From assembly GCA_019561555.1 (NCBI GenBank), contig JAHEQB010000099.1, forward strand, positions 1-34,755: DNA of 34,755 nucleotides. The letters are read 5' to 3'. Within the stretch, counting starts at the first letter, position 1. Each line of letters opens with the position of its first letter. Below are positions 1-11,654 of this stretch, one piece after another. The DNA is from Methanothermococcus sp. SCGC AD-155-C09 (lineage in GTDB: Archaea; AGJL01; Methanococci; Methanococcales; Methanococcaceae). Below the pieces are notes generated by a model. That model searched no databases. It was not told the DNA's origin and saw only the letters and a list, made by a program, of their open reading frames with translations. The position numbers and the translations under genes are program-made.

Positions 1-228
1 TAATAAAAGTTCTTTAGATATATAAATTTTACGGTTTATGATTAATTTATTTCTTATTTAGAGTGATATGGTTTTGTCCCGTTAGAAGGGGAGAGTAGAC
101 TAACTGTTTAATTATAATATGGAGCGATCTGAATAGAGATTAAATTGCAAGTTGACAGAACATCCTAATTTTAAACGTATTATAGTATAAAATCCCATAA
201 ATCCTATAATTAAAAGAATTTCTCTGCA

Positions 229-350
229 TTTCCGTGCTTGGAGTGTAGAGAGAGGGAGATGGAAGTGTGGAATTTCTATTTTTTTTAAGTATTTATTTTC
301 TCTTGTATTTTTAAATAATTTTATTTTTTTCCTCATATCCTAAGATTTAG
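229..350 (+). repeat. dispersed intergenic repeat, copy R1 (divergent)
   Basis: CCGTGCTTGGAGTGTAGAGAGAGG...GGAATTTCTATTTTTTTTAAGTATTTATTTTCT, same order of blocks as R6/R7. Confidence 0.6.
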
Positions 351-451
351 ATTAATTTTATTATTTTTTTAGGTTATTTTAATTTTTAATTTTTTTAAAT
401 TATTTTTTTATTTGTTATTATTTTTTTAATTATAGATGAGAATTTATTTTA

Positions 452-1861
452 TTATTTTATCCCAAGGTTTTCCTTAATTGCCTCATATAGATTAAAACAT
501 AAAAATTCAATTTCATCCTCAGTAATTGTTAGGGGGGGAACTATTATTATTGTATTAAATATGGGTCTCATATAAATACCCCTTTTTAATAGGTTTTCTG
601 CAACTCTGTAGGCTACCTTGTCCCTTGGGGGATAGGATTCCTTATTATTTTTGTTCTTTACCAATTCTATACCTATCATAAAACCCCTTTTTCTAATATC
701 TCCCACATGTTCCAATTCCTTTAATCTATCAAGGGACCTATGGAGTAGTTCTATTTTTTTGCCCATTTTTTTAAAGACTTCATCCCCTTCAAGTATATCT
801 AAGGTAGCAATTGCCGAAGTACATAGTAATTGATTTCCTGTATAGGTATGTCCATGGAAAAACTGTCTATATTCCTCAAAATCCCCCAAGAATTGGTTGT
901 AGATCTCCTCCCTTACCATAGTAAGGGCAAGGGGTAAATACCCTCCAGTTATTCCCTTTCCAATAGTAATTATATCTGGTTTAGATATTTTCTTTAATTT
1001 TTCATTATCTGAAAATAGATATTTTCCAAGTCTTGCAAAGGTTGCAACTTCATCAAGTATAAGTAAAATACCTTCCTCCTTGGATTTTCTTGCTACTTCC
1101 TCTATGTAATTATTGGGATAGGGTATCATCCCTGCAGAGCCCATTACCCCTCCCTCCAATATTATACAGAATAACTCATCTCTATGTTTCTCTATGAGAT
1201 TCAACATATCCTCTAAGCAATCCATACTACATCCCCTTTCCATTCTTTCATCAGTATTCTTAAAGTCATGGCCATATTTACATCTATAGCAATAGGGGGC
1301 ATTTCCATAGTATCCCTTAAAGAGTAGAGGTTTAAATATTCCATGGAAGGTCTCGCTACCTCCAACACTCATGGCTCCTATGGTATCCCCATGATAACCC
1401 TCTTTCACAGATAGAAATTTTGTTCTCTTTTTATTGCTCTCAGGATCCTTTAATTGATAGTACTCAAAGGCCATCTTAAGGGCTATCTCAACAGCCTCTG
1501 AACCATCCTCAGAGTAAAATACCTTATTTAAATGAGGAGGTGCAATTTCAACAAGTTTCTTTGCCAATAATATGGAGGGCACATTGCCACTCCCTAAAAG
1601 TGTAGAGTGGCATATTTTATCAGTTTGTCTCTTTATTTCTTCAATTATTCTTTTTTCACTATGGCCAAAGAGGTTACACCATATTGAGGATACTGCATCT
1701 AAGTATTTTTTACCATTAATATCTATTAAATAATTTCCTTCACCCCTTTCAATTATTAAATTTTTAAAGGGAGGGTTGTATTCTTTCATTTGAGTATATG
1801 GATGCCATATGTATTTTTTATCCCATTCAATAAGTTCTTTGGGAGAATAATCCTTAGTCAT
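452..1861 (-). CDS. bioA: adenosylmethionine-8-amino-7-oxononanoate aminotransferase (BioA)
   Basis: Class III aminotransferase: WHPYTQMKEY N-terminus, DGSEAVEIALKMA, GYHGDTIGAMSVGG, ILDEVATFARLGK, ITIGKGITGGYLPLA, FHGHTYTGNQL. Confidence 0.93.
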   Translation of the reverse strand: MTKDYSPKELIEWDKKYIWHPYTQMKEYNPPFKNLIIERGEGNYLIDINGKKYLDAVSSIWCNLFGHSEKRIIEEIKRQTDKICHSTLLGSGNVPSILLAKKLVEIAPPHLNKVFYSEDGSEAVEIALKMAFEYYQLKDPESNKKRTKFLSVKEGYHGDTIGAMSVGGSETFHGIFKPLLFKGYYGNAPYCYRCKYGHDFKNTDERMERGCSMDCLEDMLNLIEKHRDELFCIILEGGVMGSAGMIPYPNNYIEEVARKSKEEGILLILDEVATFARLGKYLFSDNEKLKKISKPDIITIGKGITGGYLPLALTMVREEIYNQFLGDFEEYRQFFHGHTYTGNQLLCTSAIATLDILEGDEVFKKMGKKIELLHRSLDRLKELEHVGDIRKRGFMIGIELVKNKNNKESYPPRDKVAYRVAENLLKRGIYMRPIFNTIIIVPPLTITEDEIEFLCFNLYEAIKENLGIK

Positions 1862-2043
1862 ATTATCACCATATGTAAAATTAAAATTTTAATTACACTT
1901 TTTAAATAAAATTTAATGATAAAGTATATATATTATTTTAGAGGAATACTATATTGCTAAGATATATATTATTATATTAACAAGTATATATCAATACAAA
2001 AATATAGGATATTAAAAAATTAAAATTATATTGGTGATATTCA

Positions 2044-2382
2044 ATGTCAAAAACCAGCCTTGGTTTAGATGAAAATATTGAAGGTTTGCTATGTTACATA
2101 TTAGGAATAATAAGTGGCATTGTGTTTTTAGTCTTAGAGAAGGAAAGTGAATTTGTTAAATTCCATGCAATGCAATCTATAGTAACCTTTTTAAGTTTGA
2201 TAATAATAGGTATAATAGTAGCATTTATTCCAACTGTTGGAGGTTTAATTAGTTTATTAATAAATCTTGTAAGTCTTGCCCTTTGGATATTGGGCATGTA
2301 TAAAGCATATCAGGGAGAAAGATATAAATTCCCAATATTTGGAGATATTGCAGAGGATTTGCTTAAAAAAGTTAATATCTAA
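2044..2382 (+). CDS. small multi-TM protein, DUF4870-like (copy 1)
   Basis: 112 aa hydrophobic protein: LCYILGIISGIVFLVLEKESEFVKFHAMQSIVTF ... MYKAYQGERYKFPIFGDIAEDLL, typical of the DUF4870 family. Confidence 0.85.
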   Translation: MSKTSLGLDENIEGLLCYILGIISGIVFLVLEKESEFVKFHAMQSIVTFLSLIIIGIIVAFIPTVGGLISLLINLVSLALWILGMYKAYQGERYKFPIFGDIAEDLLKKVNI

Positions 2383-2429
2383 TGCATAATATCTTTGAAT
2401 ATACTTGAAATAATTGGAGCAAAATAGTA

Positions 2430-2780
2430 GTGGTGTTATTCATGTCAAAAACCACCCTTGGTTTAGATGAAAATGTTGAAGGTTTGTTATGTTATTTAAT
2501 AGGGGCAATAAGTGGCATTGTGTTTTTAATCTTAGAGAAAGAAAGCGAATTTGTTAAATTCCATGCAATGCAATCTATAGTAACCTCTTTAAGTTTGATG
2601 GTATTAAGTATAATAGTAGCACTTATCCCATGTATTGGAATTCTCTTTAGTATATTGATATTTTTCGTAGGTCTTGCCCTTTGGATATTGGGCATGTATA
2701 AAGCATATCAGGGAGAAAGATATAAATTCCCAATATTTGGAGATATTGCAGAGGATTTGCTTAAAAAAGTTAATATCTAA
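2430..2780 (+). CDS. small multi-TM protein, DUF4870-like (copy 2)
   Basis: Near-identical ends to 2044..2382; true start probably ATG at 2442 (MSKTTLGLDENVEG). Confidence 0.85.
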   Translation: MVLFMSKTTLGLDENVEGLLCYLIGAISGIVFLILEKESEFVKFHAMQSIVTSLSLMVLSIIVALIPCIGILFSILIFFVGLALWILGMYKAYQGERYKFPIFGDIAEDLLKKVNI

Positions 2781-2975
2781 TGCATAATATCTTTGAATAT
2801 TTCTGAACAATACTTGATATTTATAAATTATTATAATTATTATTTTTTTATATTTTTAATTTTATTTATTTTTTAACTATTTTTAATTATTTATTTCATA
2901 TTTAAAAAACTAATAAATAATAAATATAAATTTTTATTATGGTTATTTTTATATTAATAATATACACGTGAAAAA

Positions 2976-3314
2976 ATGAGTGAGAATAATAAAAATAATA
3001 AAAACAGAGAATTAGAATTGATTTGCCCAATATGTAAGGGAAATGATTGTATAATAGAATCTGTTGTTAAACTGTATCTATCTATGGTAGAAAAATTTCC
3101 TAAATATCAAGATGAAAATAGCGAGTCAATATATCAAAAGTATCCAACTGTTGGAGATATAGGAGAATGTAAAAAAACCTTTAAGAGAATATGGTTATGT
3201 CCCTACTGTAAAAGGCCTTTTGAGTCCAATTATGCCCTTGAAAAGGCCACAGTTAATTGTCCCAATTGTGGTAGTACCCTATGTATCCCAGTATCCCATA
3301 GGACATTTTGCTGA
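2976..3314 (+). CDS. zinc-ribbon protein of unknown function
   Basis: CPICKGNDC, CPYCKRPF and CPNCGSTLC motifs in 112 aa. Confidence 0.7.
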   Translation: MSENNKNNKNRELELICPICKGNDCIIESVVKLYLSMVEKFPKYQDENSESIYQKYPTVGDIGECKKTFKRIWLCPYCKRPFESNYALEKATVNCPNCGSTLCIPVSHRTFC

Positions 3315-3409
3315 TTTTCTATTATATTATTAGGTTTTTTTATTTCTCAATACTATTAAAATTATATTTATTTATTAAACTATATATTATAAACAAAATA
3401 CTTTTTATA

Positions 3410-4087
3410 TTATTTATCAACCAATATGGCATCTTTAACAATATAGAGGCCATTTATTTCATTCCAGATTATATCATAATCTAAAACTTCTATTTTTTTA
3501 TTAAAAAAGGGGGCATCAAAAACAAAAGTTTCTGCCTCGCCCCCTTCAAAGGCCTTATTTATTCCATATCTTTCCATTATTTTAAGTAATTCTTCAATAT
3601 TTTTCTCATTTATGGTTTTTCCAAGGTATTCCCTACCTAATCCATAGGCAGATACACTAACAATCTTAAATTCAAAAAATTTTGAAGTATCTCTAAGTAT
3701 TAACTCCTGATCCTTATGCCAGAGGGGTGCAAAGGATTTTATATTTAATTCCTCACATATATGATCTATTCTTGTTCTCTGGTATTCACTTGCAAGGGCT
3801 CCACTAACTACTCCCTCAATATCCAATTTTTTTAGTGCCTTCTTTAAGTCCAATACTTCTTTTTCCTTTTCTCCTGTTGTATTTACTCTTATTAATGGAA
3901 TTCCAGTACTTTCTGAAACTAATTCAGTTAGTTCTACATTAGGAACATGAAACATATAACTTTCTTTATTTTTTGAAATTACATTAACGAGATATTTAAC
4001 ATCCCAACCTTGATTTAATGCCCACCATAGTGCATATGCTGAATCCTTTCCCCCAGAGTATAATGAGGCTATTTTCAAGATTTTCAC
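3410..4087 (-). CDS. dph6: diphthine--ammonia ligase-like ATP pyrophosphatase (Dph6 family)
   Basis: [18 protein letters not shown]-loop; [30 protein letters not shown]. Confidence 0.85.
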   Translation of the reverse strand: MKILKIASLYSGGKDSAYALWWALNQGWDVKYLVNVISKNKESYMFHVPNVELTELVSESTGIPLIRVNTTGEKEKEVLDLKKALKKLDIEGVVSGALASEYQRTRIDHICEELNIKSFAPLWHKDQELILRDTSKFFEFKIVSVSAYGLGREYLGKTINEKNIEELLKIMERYGINKAFEGGEAETFVFDAPFFNKKIEVLDYDIIWNEINGLYIVKDAILVDK

Positions 4088-4226
4088 CTAATATTACTTA
4101 ACAATAATCTTTATATATAAATTTTAAAAAGTAATATATAGGAGTATTATTATAATTATATTTATTTTAATTAGTTTATTTTAATTTTTAATTATTTGTT
4201 AATATAAAAATTGTAATGGTAGTTAT

Positions 4227-4592
4227 ATGTTAAAGGTAAAGGATGTAATGAATAAAAATTTTTTAAAGATGTCCCCTGAAATGATAGGGGGAGAGGCTGT
4301 CGAGACATTGTATAGAAATAAAAAGGCCTATGCCCCAGTTATTGAAGATGGAAAACTTGAAGGATGGATCACAGCCTTGGATATATTAGCAGGATGTAAG
4401 CATTCAAAAGTTGAGGATCTAATGCTCTATGTTGATGAAATAAAAATATTAAATGAGGAGGATGAAATAACTGAGGAATTAATAGATGAAATGGTTAAAG
4501 AAGAGATTATTGCCTATCCTGTTGTTGATGCCAAGGGTTATGTTGTAGGTACTCTATCTATTTTTGATTTAATGAAAATAAAAAATATTTAA
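4227..4592 (+). CDS. CBS-domain protein
   Basis: Two CBS-like repeats: KVKDVMNKNFLKMSPEMIGGEAVETLYRNKKAYAPVIEDGKLEGWITALDIL and AYPVVDAKGYVVGTLSIFDLM. Confidence 0.85.
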   Translation: MLKVKDVMNKNFLKMSPEMIGGEAVETLYRNKKAYAPVIEDGKLEGWITALDILAGCKHSKVEDLMLYVDEIKILNEEDEITEELIDEMVKEEIIAYPVVDAKGYVVGTLSIFDLMKIKNI

Positions 4593-4654
4593 AAAAATAA
4601 TTTAAATATATAAGTATATTAATATGAAAATTAATAATTTAAAATGGTATTACT

Positions 4655-6187
4655 ATGGATAATCTAAGATTATTTAACAGTTTATTAAAAAGTTATTATT
4701 ATGACCTTGAAAGGAATAAACCTCACATCTCCCAAAGGGACATGAATATTATTGACAATAACTGTGAATACCTTGGTATTAATAAAATATTACTAATGGA
4801 AAATGCAGGAAAATCTGTTGCCAATGAAGTTATAAATTATTTGGGGGATCAGGGAAATAGAATATATGCATTTTGTGGCCTTGGAAACAATGGGGGAGAT
4901 GGGTTTGTAGCAATTCGTCATTTAATGGAGTACTGCAATTATAGAGATTCTTTGAAGGTAATATTACTTGGAAGGGAAGAATATATAAAAACCTATGAAT
5001 CAAGGGAAAATTTTAAAATATTAAAAAACATATCTCAATTGGATTTAAGATTGGAGATAAAGGAACTTCCCTGTAATGAAGGGGTATTAAAAATAATTAG
5101 GGAAATAGAGGATAATAACACTGATAATATAATAATCATAGATGCCATCCTTGGAACAGGGATTAAAGGGGAACTTCGGGAACCCTTTAAAACCTTAGTG
5201 GAGGAGTTAAATAGATTAAAGGCCTTTAAGAAAAATTTAAAAATAATATCTGTGGATGTTGAAACCAAGGGATTAATAGGGGATGTTATTATATCATTCC
5301 ATAGAAATAAATTGGAAAATGATATAAATAAGACCCTAATTAAAAGTATTGGTATTCCCCCAATTGCCAATAATGTAGTTGGCTTGGGAGATATAAAGGC
5401 ATTAAAAAACATAGATCCAAATTCACATAAGGGAAATAATGGAAAGGTTTTAGTTGTTGGAGGCTCAAAGGAATACTTTGGTGCTCCAATTTTATCTGCA
5501 CTATCCTCCTCAAAAATTGTGGATTTAACAACTGTGGTTTCCACTAAACCTACAATAGAGGCTCTAAGGAATTATCCCCATCTAATGGGTTATGAGGTTG
5601 AGGGGGATTATCTTGGGGAAAATCACTTAGATGAGGTAATAGAACTATCCAAAAATTATCATGTTATAATCCTTGGAAATGGATTGGGAGTAAGGGAGGA
5701 TACTAAGGAGTTTGTAAATAATTTTATAAATGAAGTTGGAAATAAAAAGATAGTAATAGATGCTGATGCCATAAAGGTTATTGATTATGATAATTTTAAA
5801 TTCACTGAAAATTATATATTTACACCCCATAAAAGAGAGTTTGAATATATGGGGATTGATTTAGAGGATGTTGATTCTATTAAGGGAATAAAATCAACCA
5901 TTGTATTGAAGGGTAGATATGATATAATATTCAACAATCAAAGTATAAAAATAAATAAAACAGGCAATGGGGGAATGACAGTAGGTGGTACTGGAGATGT
6001 GCTCTGTGGTATAATAGGGGGATTATTTTGTAATAATGAGACATTTCTCTCTGCATGCTGTGGGACATTTATTAATGGTTATAGTGGAGATATGCTACTC
6101 CAAGAAAAGGGATATTATTACACTGCAATGGATGTTTTGGAGAACATACCGAGGGTATTGAGCAATTTAAATAATAAAATATTTTAG
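4655..6187 (+). CDS. nnr: bifunctional NAD(P)H-hydrate epimerase / ADP-dependent NAD(P)H-hydrate dehydratase
   Basis: N-terminal YjeF_N: LLMENAGKSVANEV, CGLGNNGGDGFVAIRHL; C-terminal dehydratase: HKGNNGKVLVVGGS, GNGGMTVGGTGDVLCGIIGGL. Confidence 0.92.
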   Translation: MDNLRLFNSLLKSYYYDLERNKPHISQRDMNIIDNNCEYLGINKILLMENAGKSVANEVINYLGDQGNRIYAFCGLGNNGGDGFVAIRHLMEYCNYRDSLKVILLGREEYIKTYESRENFKILKNISQLDLRLEIKELPCNEGVLKIIREIEDNNTDNIIIIDAILGTGIKGELREPFKTLVEELNRLKAFKKNLKIISVDVETKGLIGDVIISFHRNKLENDINKTLIKSIGIPPIANNVVGLGDIKALKNIDPNSHKGNNGKVLVVGGSKEYFGAPILSALSSSKIVDLTTVVSTKPTIEALRNYPHLMGYEVEGDYLGENHLDEVIELSKNYHVIILGNGLGVREDTKEFVNNFINEVGNKKIVIDADAIKVIDYDNFKFTENYIFTPHKREFEYMGIDLEDVDSIKGIKSTIVLKGRYDIIFNNQSIKINKTGNGGMTVGGTGDVLCGIIGGLFCNNETFLSACCGTFINGYSGDMLLQEKGYYYTAMDVLENIPRVLSNLNNKIF

Positions 6188-6199
6188 ACTTAATATTTA

Positions 6200-6310
6200 A
6201 TATATTTTTAAGATTTAAAAAATATGCCTAAAAAGAAGTAAAAATATAAAAAATAAAAGTCCCATCATTACCCACTAAATGTCCCTAAGCACTGGGAGGG
6301 TTGGCAAAAT
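6200..6310 (-). repeat. dispersed intergenic repeat, copy R2 (inverted)
   Basis: CCCTAAGCACTGGGAGGG is the reverse complement of the CCAGTGCTTAGGG core; CCTAAAAAGAAGTAAAAATATAAAA tail. Confidence 0.6.
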
Positions 6311-6478
6311 CTTTTATAGGATTAATTATGGGGTTCATATTAATCTAAGATAGAAGGGACTTAAAGTATTTAGTATTTCCATTTATTAATACTCTATTTT
6401 ATATTTTTTTTATATTAGATTATAAGTTATTGTTATGGATTTGACTATATTTTTTATTTTTATAAATATGGTGAAAGG

Positions 6479-7069
6479 GTGAATTATAAATTCATAGTAT
6501 TTGAGGGCATAGATGGTAGTGGAAAGACTACCCAATCTAAAATGCTATCAAATAAAATAAAGGGTGCATATACCTACGAACCCACTGAAGGAGATATTGG
6601 AAAAGTTATTCGAGGAGCCCTTAGTGGCAAAAGGACATATAGAAAGGAAACACTGGCATTATTATTTGCAGCAGATAGGATGGAGCATGTGCCCATTATT
6701 AAGGAAATGTTAAAAAATCAACATGTTGTTTGTGATAGGTACTTATATTCCTCAATGGTTTATCAATCAATCCAAGGGGTTGAGTTGGATTTTATAATAA
6801 ATATTAATAAATTTGCCATTAGACCTGATGTTTTAATATTCTTAGATGTGGATATTGAAGAATCCATAAATAGAATGGGAAAAAGAGATAGAGAGATATT
6901 TGAAAATAGAGAGATGTTGGAACTTGTAAGTAAAAAATATTATGAAATTATAAAAAATAAAGTATTTGAGCCAAAATACGGCTATATTATTATAGATACC
7001 TCTAAGAAAACTATTGAAGAGGTTCATAGTGAGATTTTAAAAAACCTTAGGGATAAGGGAATATTATAA
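6479..7069 (+). CDS. tmk: thymidylate kinase
   Basis: FEGIDGSGKTTQSKML P-loop, CDRYLYSSMVYQ; GTG start preceded by GGTGA. Confidence 0.93.
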   Translation: MNYKFIVFEGIDGSGKTTQSKMLSNKIKGAYTYEPTEGDIGKVIRGALSGKRTYRKETLALLFAADRMEHVPIIKEMLKNQHVVCDRYLYSSMVYQSIQGVELDFIININKFAIRPDVLIFLDVDIEESINRMGKRDREIFENREMLELVSKKYYEIIKNKVFEPKYGYIIIDTSKKTIEEVHSEILKNLRDKGIL

Positions 7070-7080
7070 CTTTATTTAAC

Positions 7081-8481
<1,401 letters not shown>

Positions 8482-9257
8482 TTATAAAAAAATAAAAAAT
8501 ATTAAAAATAATTATACAATAATATTAACATATTATACTTATCTACAGGATTTAAGTATTTAAATGATAATTTTTTAGGTATTAATTATTTTTTATTAAA
8601 TATAGCCATAGTTTCCTTTATTTTTTTAATTTAATTTTATTTTTTTATTTTTTGATTATTCTTTTATTCGACTACACTTTAAATTTAATATATAACCAAG
8701 TGTATGAACTTAAAGGTATATCCTAATTTTAAAAAATGATTATAGACTTTATTAATCTTTTAAAAGTTAAAATTTTTTTAATCTTTTACATTTGAAAGAG
8801 CACTAAAATCCTGCATCCTATTATAACATGGTGGCAATGGTTTTCTATTATTTAGAAGGGTTTTCCTTTTATAGATTTTTAAAAAATATATTTTATTTTA
8901 TTTTTTTTACTATTTCCTTGATATAACTTTATAACTTTTTTAAATTATTTTATTATTTTTTTTATTTTTTACTTATTTATTTTATAACTATTTTTTATAA
9001 AAATTTTAAATAATTTATTTATTCTTGATTAACATCCAAATATATGAAAAGAATATTTTATTTACCAAAAACATTAAAATAACATATTAATATAAAAAAG
9101 TTTTTATAATTATCTTATAAAATAAGAGACCATTTAAGAAAATATATTTTATATAATATATTATTGACAGTAGATAATTGAGCAATAATATATTTATCTC
9201 TCATTTAAGGTATTAATTATTTTACAAAAAATATTAAAAATTTAAAAAAGTGATTTT

Positions 9258-10733
9258 ATGGTTAAAATATTGGATACTACATTAAGGGATGGAGAACAAA
9301 CCCCTGGAGTCTCTCTAACACCCCATGAAAAACTTGAAATAGCCTTAAAATTGGATGACTTAGGTGTGGATATAATAGAGGCAGGAAGTGCCATAACCTC
9401 CAAGGGAGAGAGAGAAGGAATAAAATATATCACCTCCCAGGGACTAAATGCCGAAATATGCTCCTTTGCCAGGGCCATGACCATTGATATAGATTATGCT
9501 TTGGAGTGCAATGTGGATAGTGTTCATCTTGTAACACCTACCTCAGATTTGCATATGAAATATAAACTTAGGAAAAGTAGGGAGGAAACCCTTAAATGTG
9601 CACTAAATGCTACTGAATATGCTAAGGATCATGGTTTGATTGTGGAACTTTCGGCCGAAGATGCCACAAGAAGTGATATAGACTTTTTAATGGAGTTATT
9701 CACTAAGGGCGTAGAGATAGGGGCAGATAGAATATGTGTATGTGATACTGTAGGAATACTAACCCCAGAGAGATCCTATGATTTATTTAAAAAAATAAGT
9801 GAAAAAATCACTGTCCCGGTGTCAGCCCACTGCCACAATGATTTTGGCATGGCCACAGCAAACACAATTTCTGCAATAAGGGGGGGAGCCCAGGAGTGCC
9901 ATCTTACAATAAATGGCATTGGGGAAAGGGCAGGTAATACTTCCCTTGAGGAGGTTGTAATGGCACTTCATACCCTATATGATATAAAAACCAACATAAA
10001 AACTGAAAAACTGTATGAGGTATCCAGGGTAGTATCAAGACTTATGAAATTACCAGTGCCCCCCAATAAGGCCATAGTAGGGGATAATGCCTTTGCCCAT
10101 GAGGCAGGAATACATGTGGATGGACTTGTTAAAAATACTCAGACCTATGAGCCAATATCTCCAGAGGTTGTTGGAAATAAGAGAAGGATAATACTTGGAA
10201 AGCATAGTGGTAAGGCAGCCTTAAAGTATAAATTGGAACTTATGGAAATATCCCTAAGTAGGGAGGAATTTGAAAGGGTTTATGAAAGAATAAAAAATCT
10301 TGGAGATTTGGGCAAGTATATCTCTGATGTGGATTTAAAGGCAATAATAAAGGAGATTAAGGGGGAGGTTATTGAGAGGAAAATATATTTAGAGGAACTT
10401 ACTGTAGTATCAGGTAATAAAATAACTCCTGTGGCCTCAATTAGATTGAATTTTTCAGATGATTGTAAGAGGGAACAACTTATAGAAACTTCATTTGGTG
10501 TGGGCCCAGTGGATGCAGCCATAAATGCCATGAGAAAGGCCCTAAGTAGCGTTGCAGATATAACCTTAGAGGGTTATCATGTAAGATCCATAGACAGTGG
10601 AACTGATGCCTTTGTTGAGGTAACTGTTAAACTTAGAAGGGGCCATGAGGTAGTTGAGGTTAAAAATTCTCAGGAGGATATAATAAGGGCCTCTGTTGAG
10701 GCAGTAATGGAAGGAATAAACATGTTAATTTAA
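9258..10733 (+). CDS. cimA: (R)-citramalate synthase, LeuA/CimA/AksA family
   Basis: ILDTTLRDGEQTPGVSLT, CHNDFGMATANTISAIRGGA, GIGERAGNTSLEEVVMAL, LeuA dimerisation domain. Resemblance to methanococcal CimA is by recall; LeuA not strictly excluded. Confidence 0.8.
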   Translation: MVKILDTTLRDGEQTPGVSLTPHEKLEIALKLDDLGVDIIEAGSAITSKGEREGIKYITSQGLNAEICSFARAMTIDIDYALECNVDSVHLVTPTSDLHMKYKLRKSREETLKCALNATEYAKDHGLIVELSAEDATRSDIDFLMELFTKGVEIGADRICVCDTVGILTPERSYDLFKKISEKITVPVSAHCHNDFGMATANTISAIRGGAQECHLTINGIGERAGNTSLEEVVMALHTLYDIKTNIKTEKLYEVSRVVSRLMKLPVPPNKAIVGDNAFAHEAGIHVDGLVKNTQTYEPISPEVVGNKRRIILGKHSGKAALKYKLELMEISLSREEFERVYERIKNLGDLGKYISDVDLKAIIKEIKGEVIERKIYLEELTVVSGNKITPVASIRLNFSDDCKREQLIETSFGVGPVDAAINAMRKALSSVADITLEGYHVRSIDSGTDAFVEVTVKLRRGHEVVEVKNSQEDIIRASVEAVMEGINMLI

Positions 10734-11034
10734 TTCTTAAAGTTATTAAAAAAATAATATAATTCAAAAAATAATAAAATAATAAAATAATTTAAAAAAA
10801 TAAAATTAAAAAATTAATTAATATAATAATAAAAAAATATAATTAAAGAATTAATAGGAATAAAAAATCATTATACAAAAAATATAATAAAAAAATAAAA
10901 AATAAAATTATGGTTATGAATATAATTATTTATACTAAATAAAAATTTCTAATTTAAAAAAAAACTTATAAAAAATAACAATTATTAAAAATTATTGAAA
11001 AAATAAAAAAATTAAAGAAAATTAAGACATAAAA

Positions 11035-11135
11035 AAATAATATAATACACTTAAAAAGAAAATAAAAACATAAATAAAAATAAAAAAATAAAATCCTATA
11101 CCCCAATACCTCTAAACACTGGGGAAAGGATATTG
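11035..11135 (-). repeat. dispersed intergenic repeat, copy R3 (inverted)
   Basis: CCCCAATACCTCTAAACACTGGGG, inverted form of the CCAGTG(C/T)TTAG core. Confidence 0.5.
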
Positions 11136-11654
11136 TCCCTTTGATGAAGTGGCATTATGAACTTTTAGATTAGATAAGATAGATGGAGATAGATTTACAG
11201 TAAAATCCTCATTAATTTTCATTATTAATATTTTATACTTCTTATTATTTTTGTTATATAATATTTATGTTAAAATTTAAATTTAAAACATTATTTGATT
11301 AATTATAATATAAAATTTATTAATAAAAATTTATTTTTTAAAATAAATAAAAAAATAATCATAAACTAATAAAAGAGCATTGCCATCTGAGTATAGCAAG
11401 ATACGGGGATTTTACCTCTCTTCAATGTAAATGATTAAAAAGTTCTAACTTTAAAAGGTAATAAAATATATAATATTTTTTTAAATCCCTTAGAAGATAA
11501 GTTAAGATATTATGCATTTGGCTATAATAATAAAATATTAAAATACTCGAAACAATTAGAAAACTAAAGAAAATTAATTAATCATCTCTTATTATAAATT
11601 TTTTTATTAATTTTTTAATAATTTATTTAAAATTTTAATATATGGTGAGATAAC

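Noticed and set aside
112-336. 74-aa minus-strand ORF
   Set aside because: Covers repeat copy R1 and T-rich DNA on the opposite strand; no recognisable domain; likely spurious.
5035-5544. 169-aa ORF antisense to nnr
   Set aside because: Lies opposite a clearly conserved enzyme; composition typical of antisense reading of AT-rich coding DNA.
10734-11100. CRISPR array
   Set aside because: A/T repeats are irregular low complexity, without constant repeat-spacer units.
11371-11430. tRNA gene
   Set aside because: GC-richer than surroundings but I could not fold a cloverleaf with T-loop GTTCRA; treated as candidate repeat/ncRNA instead.
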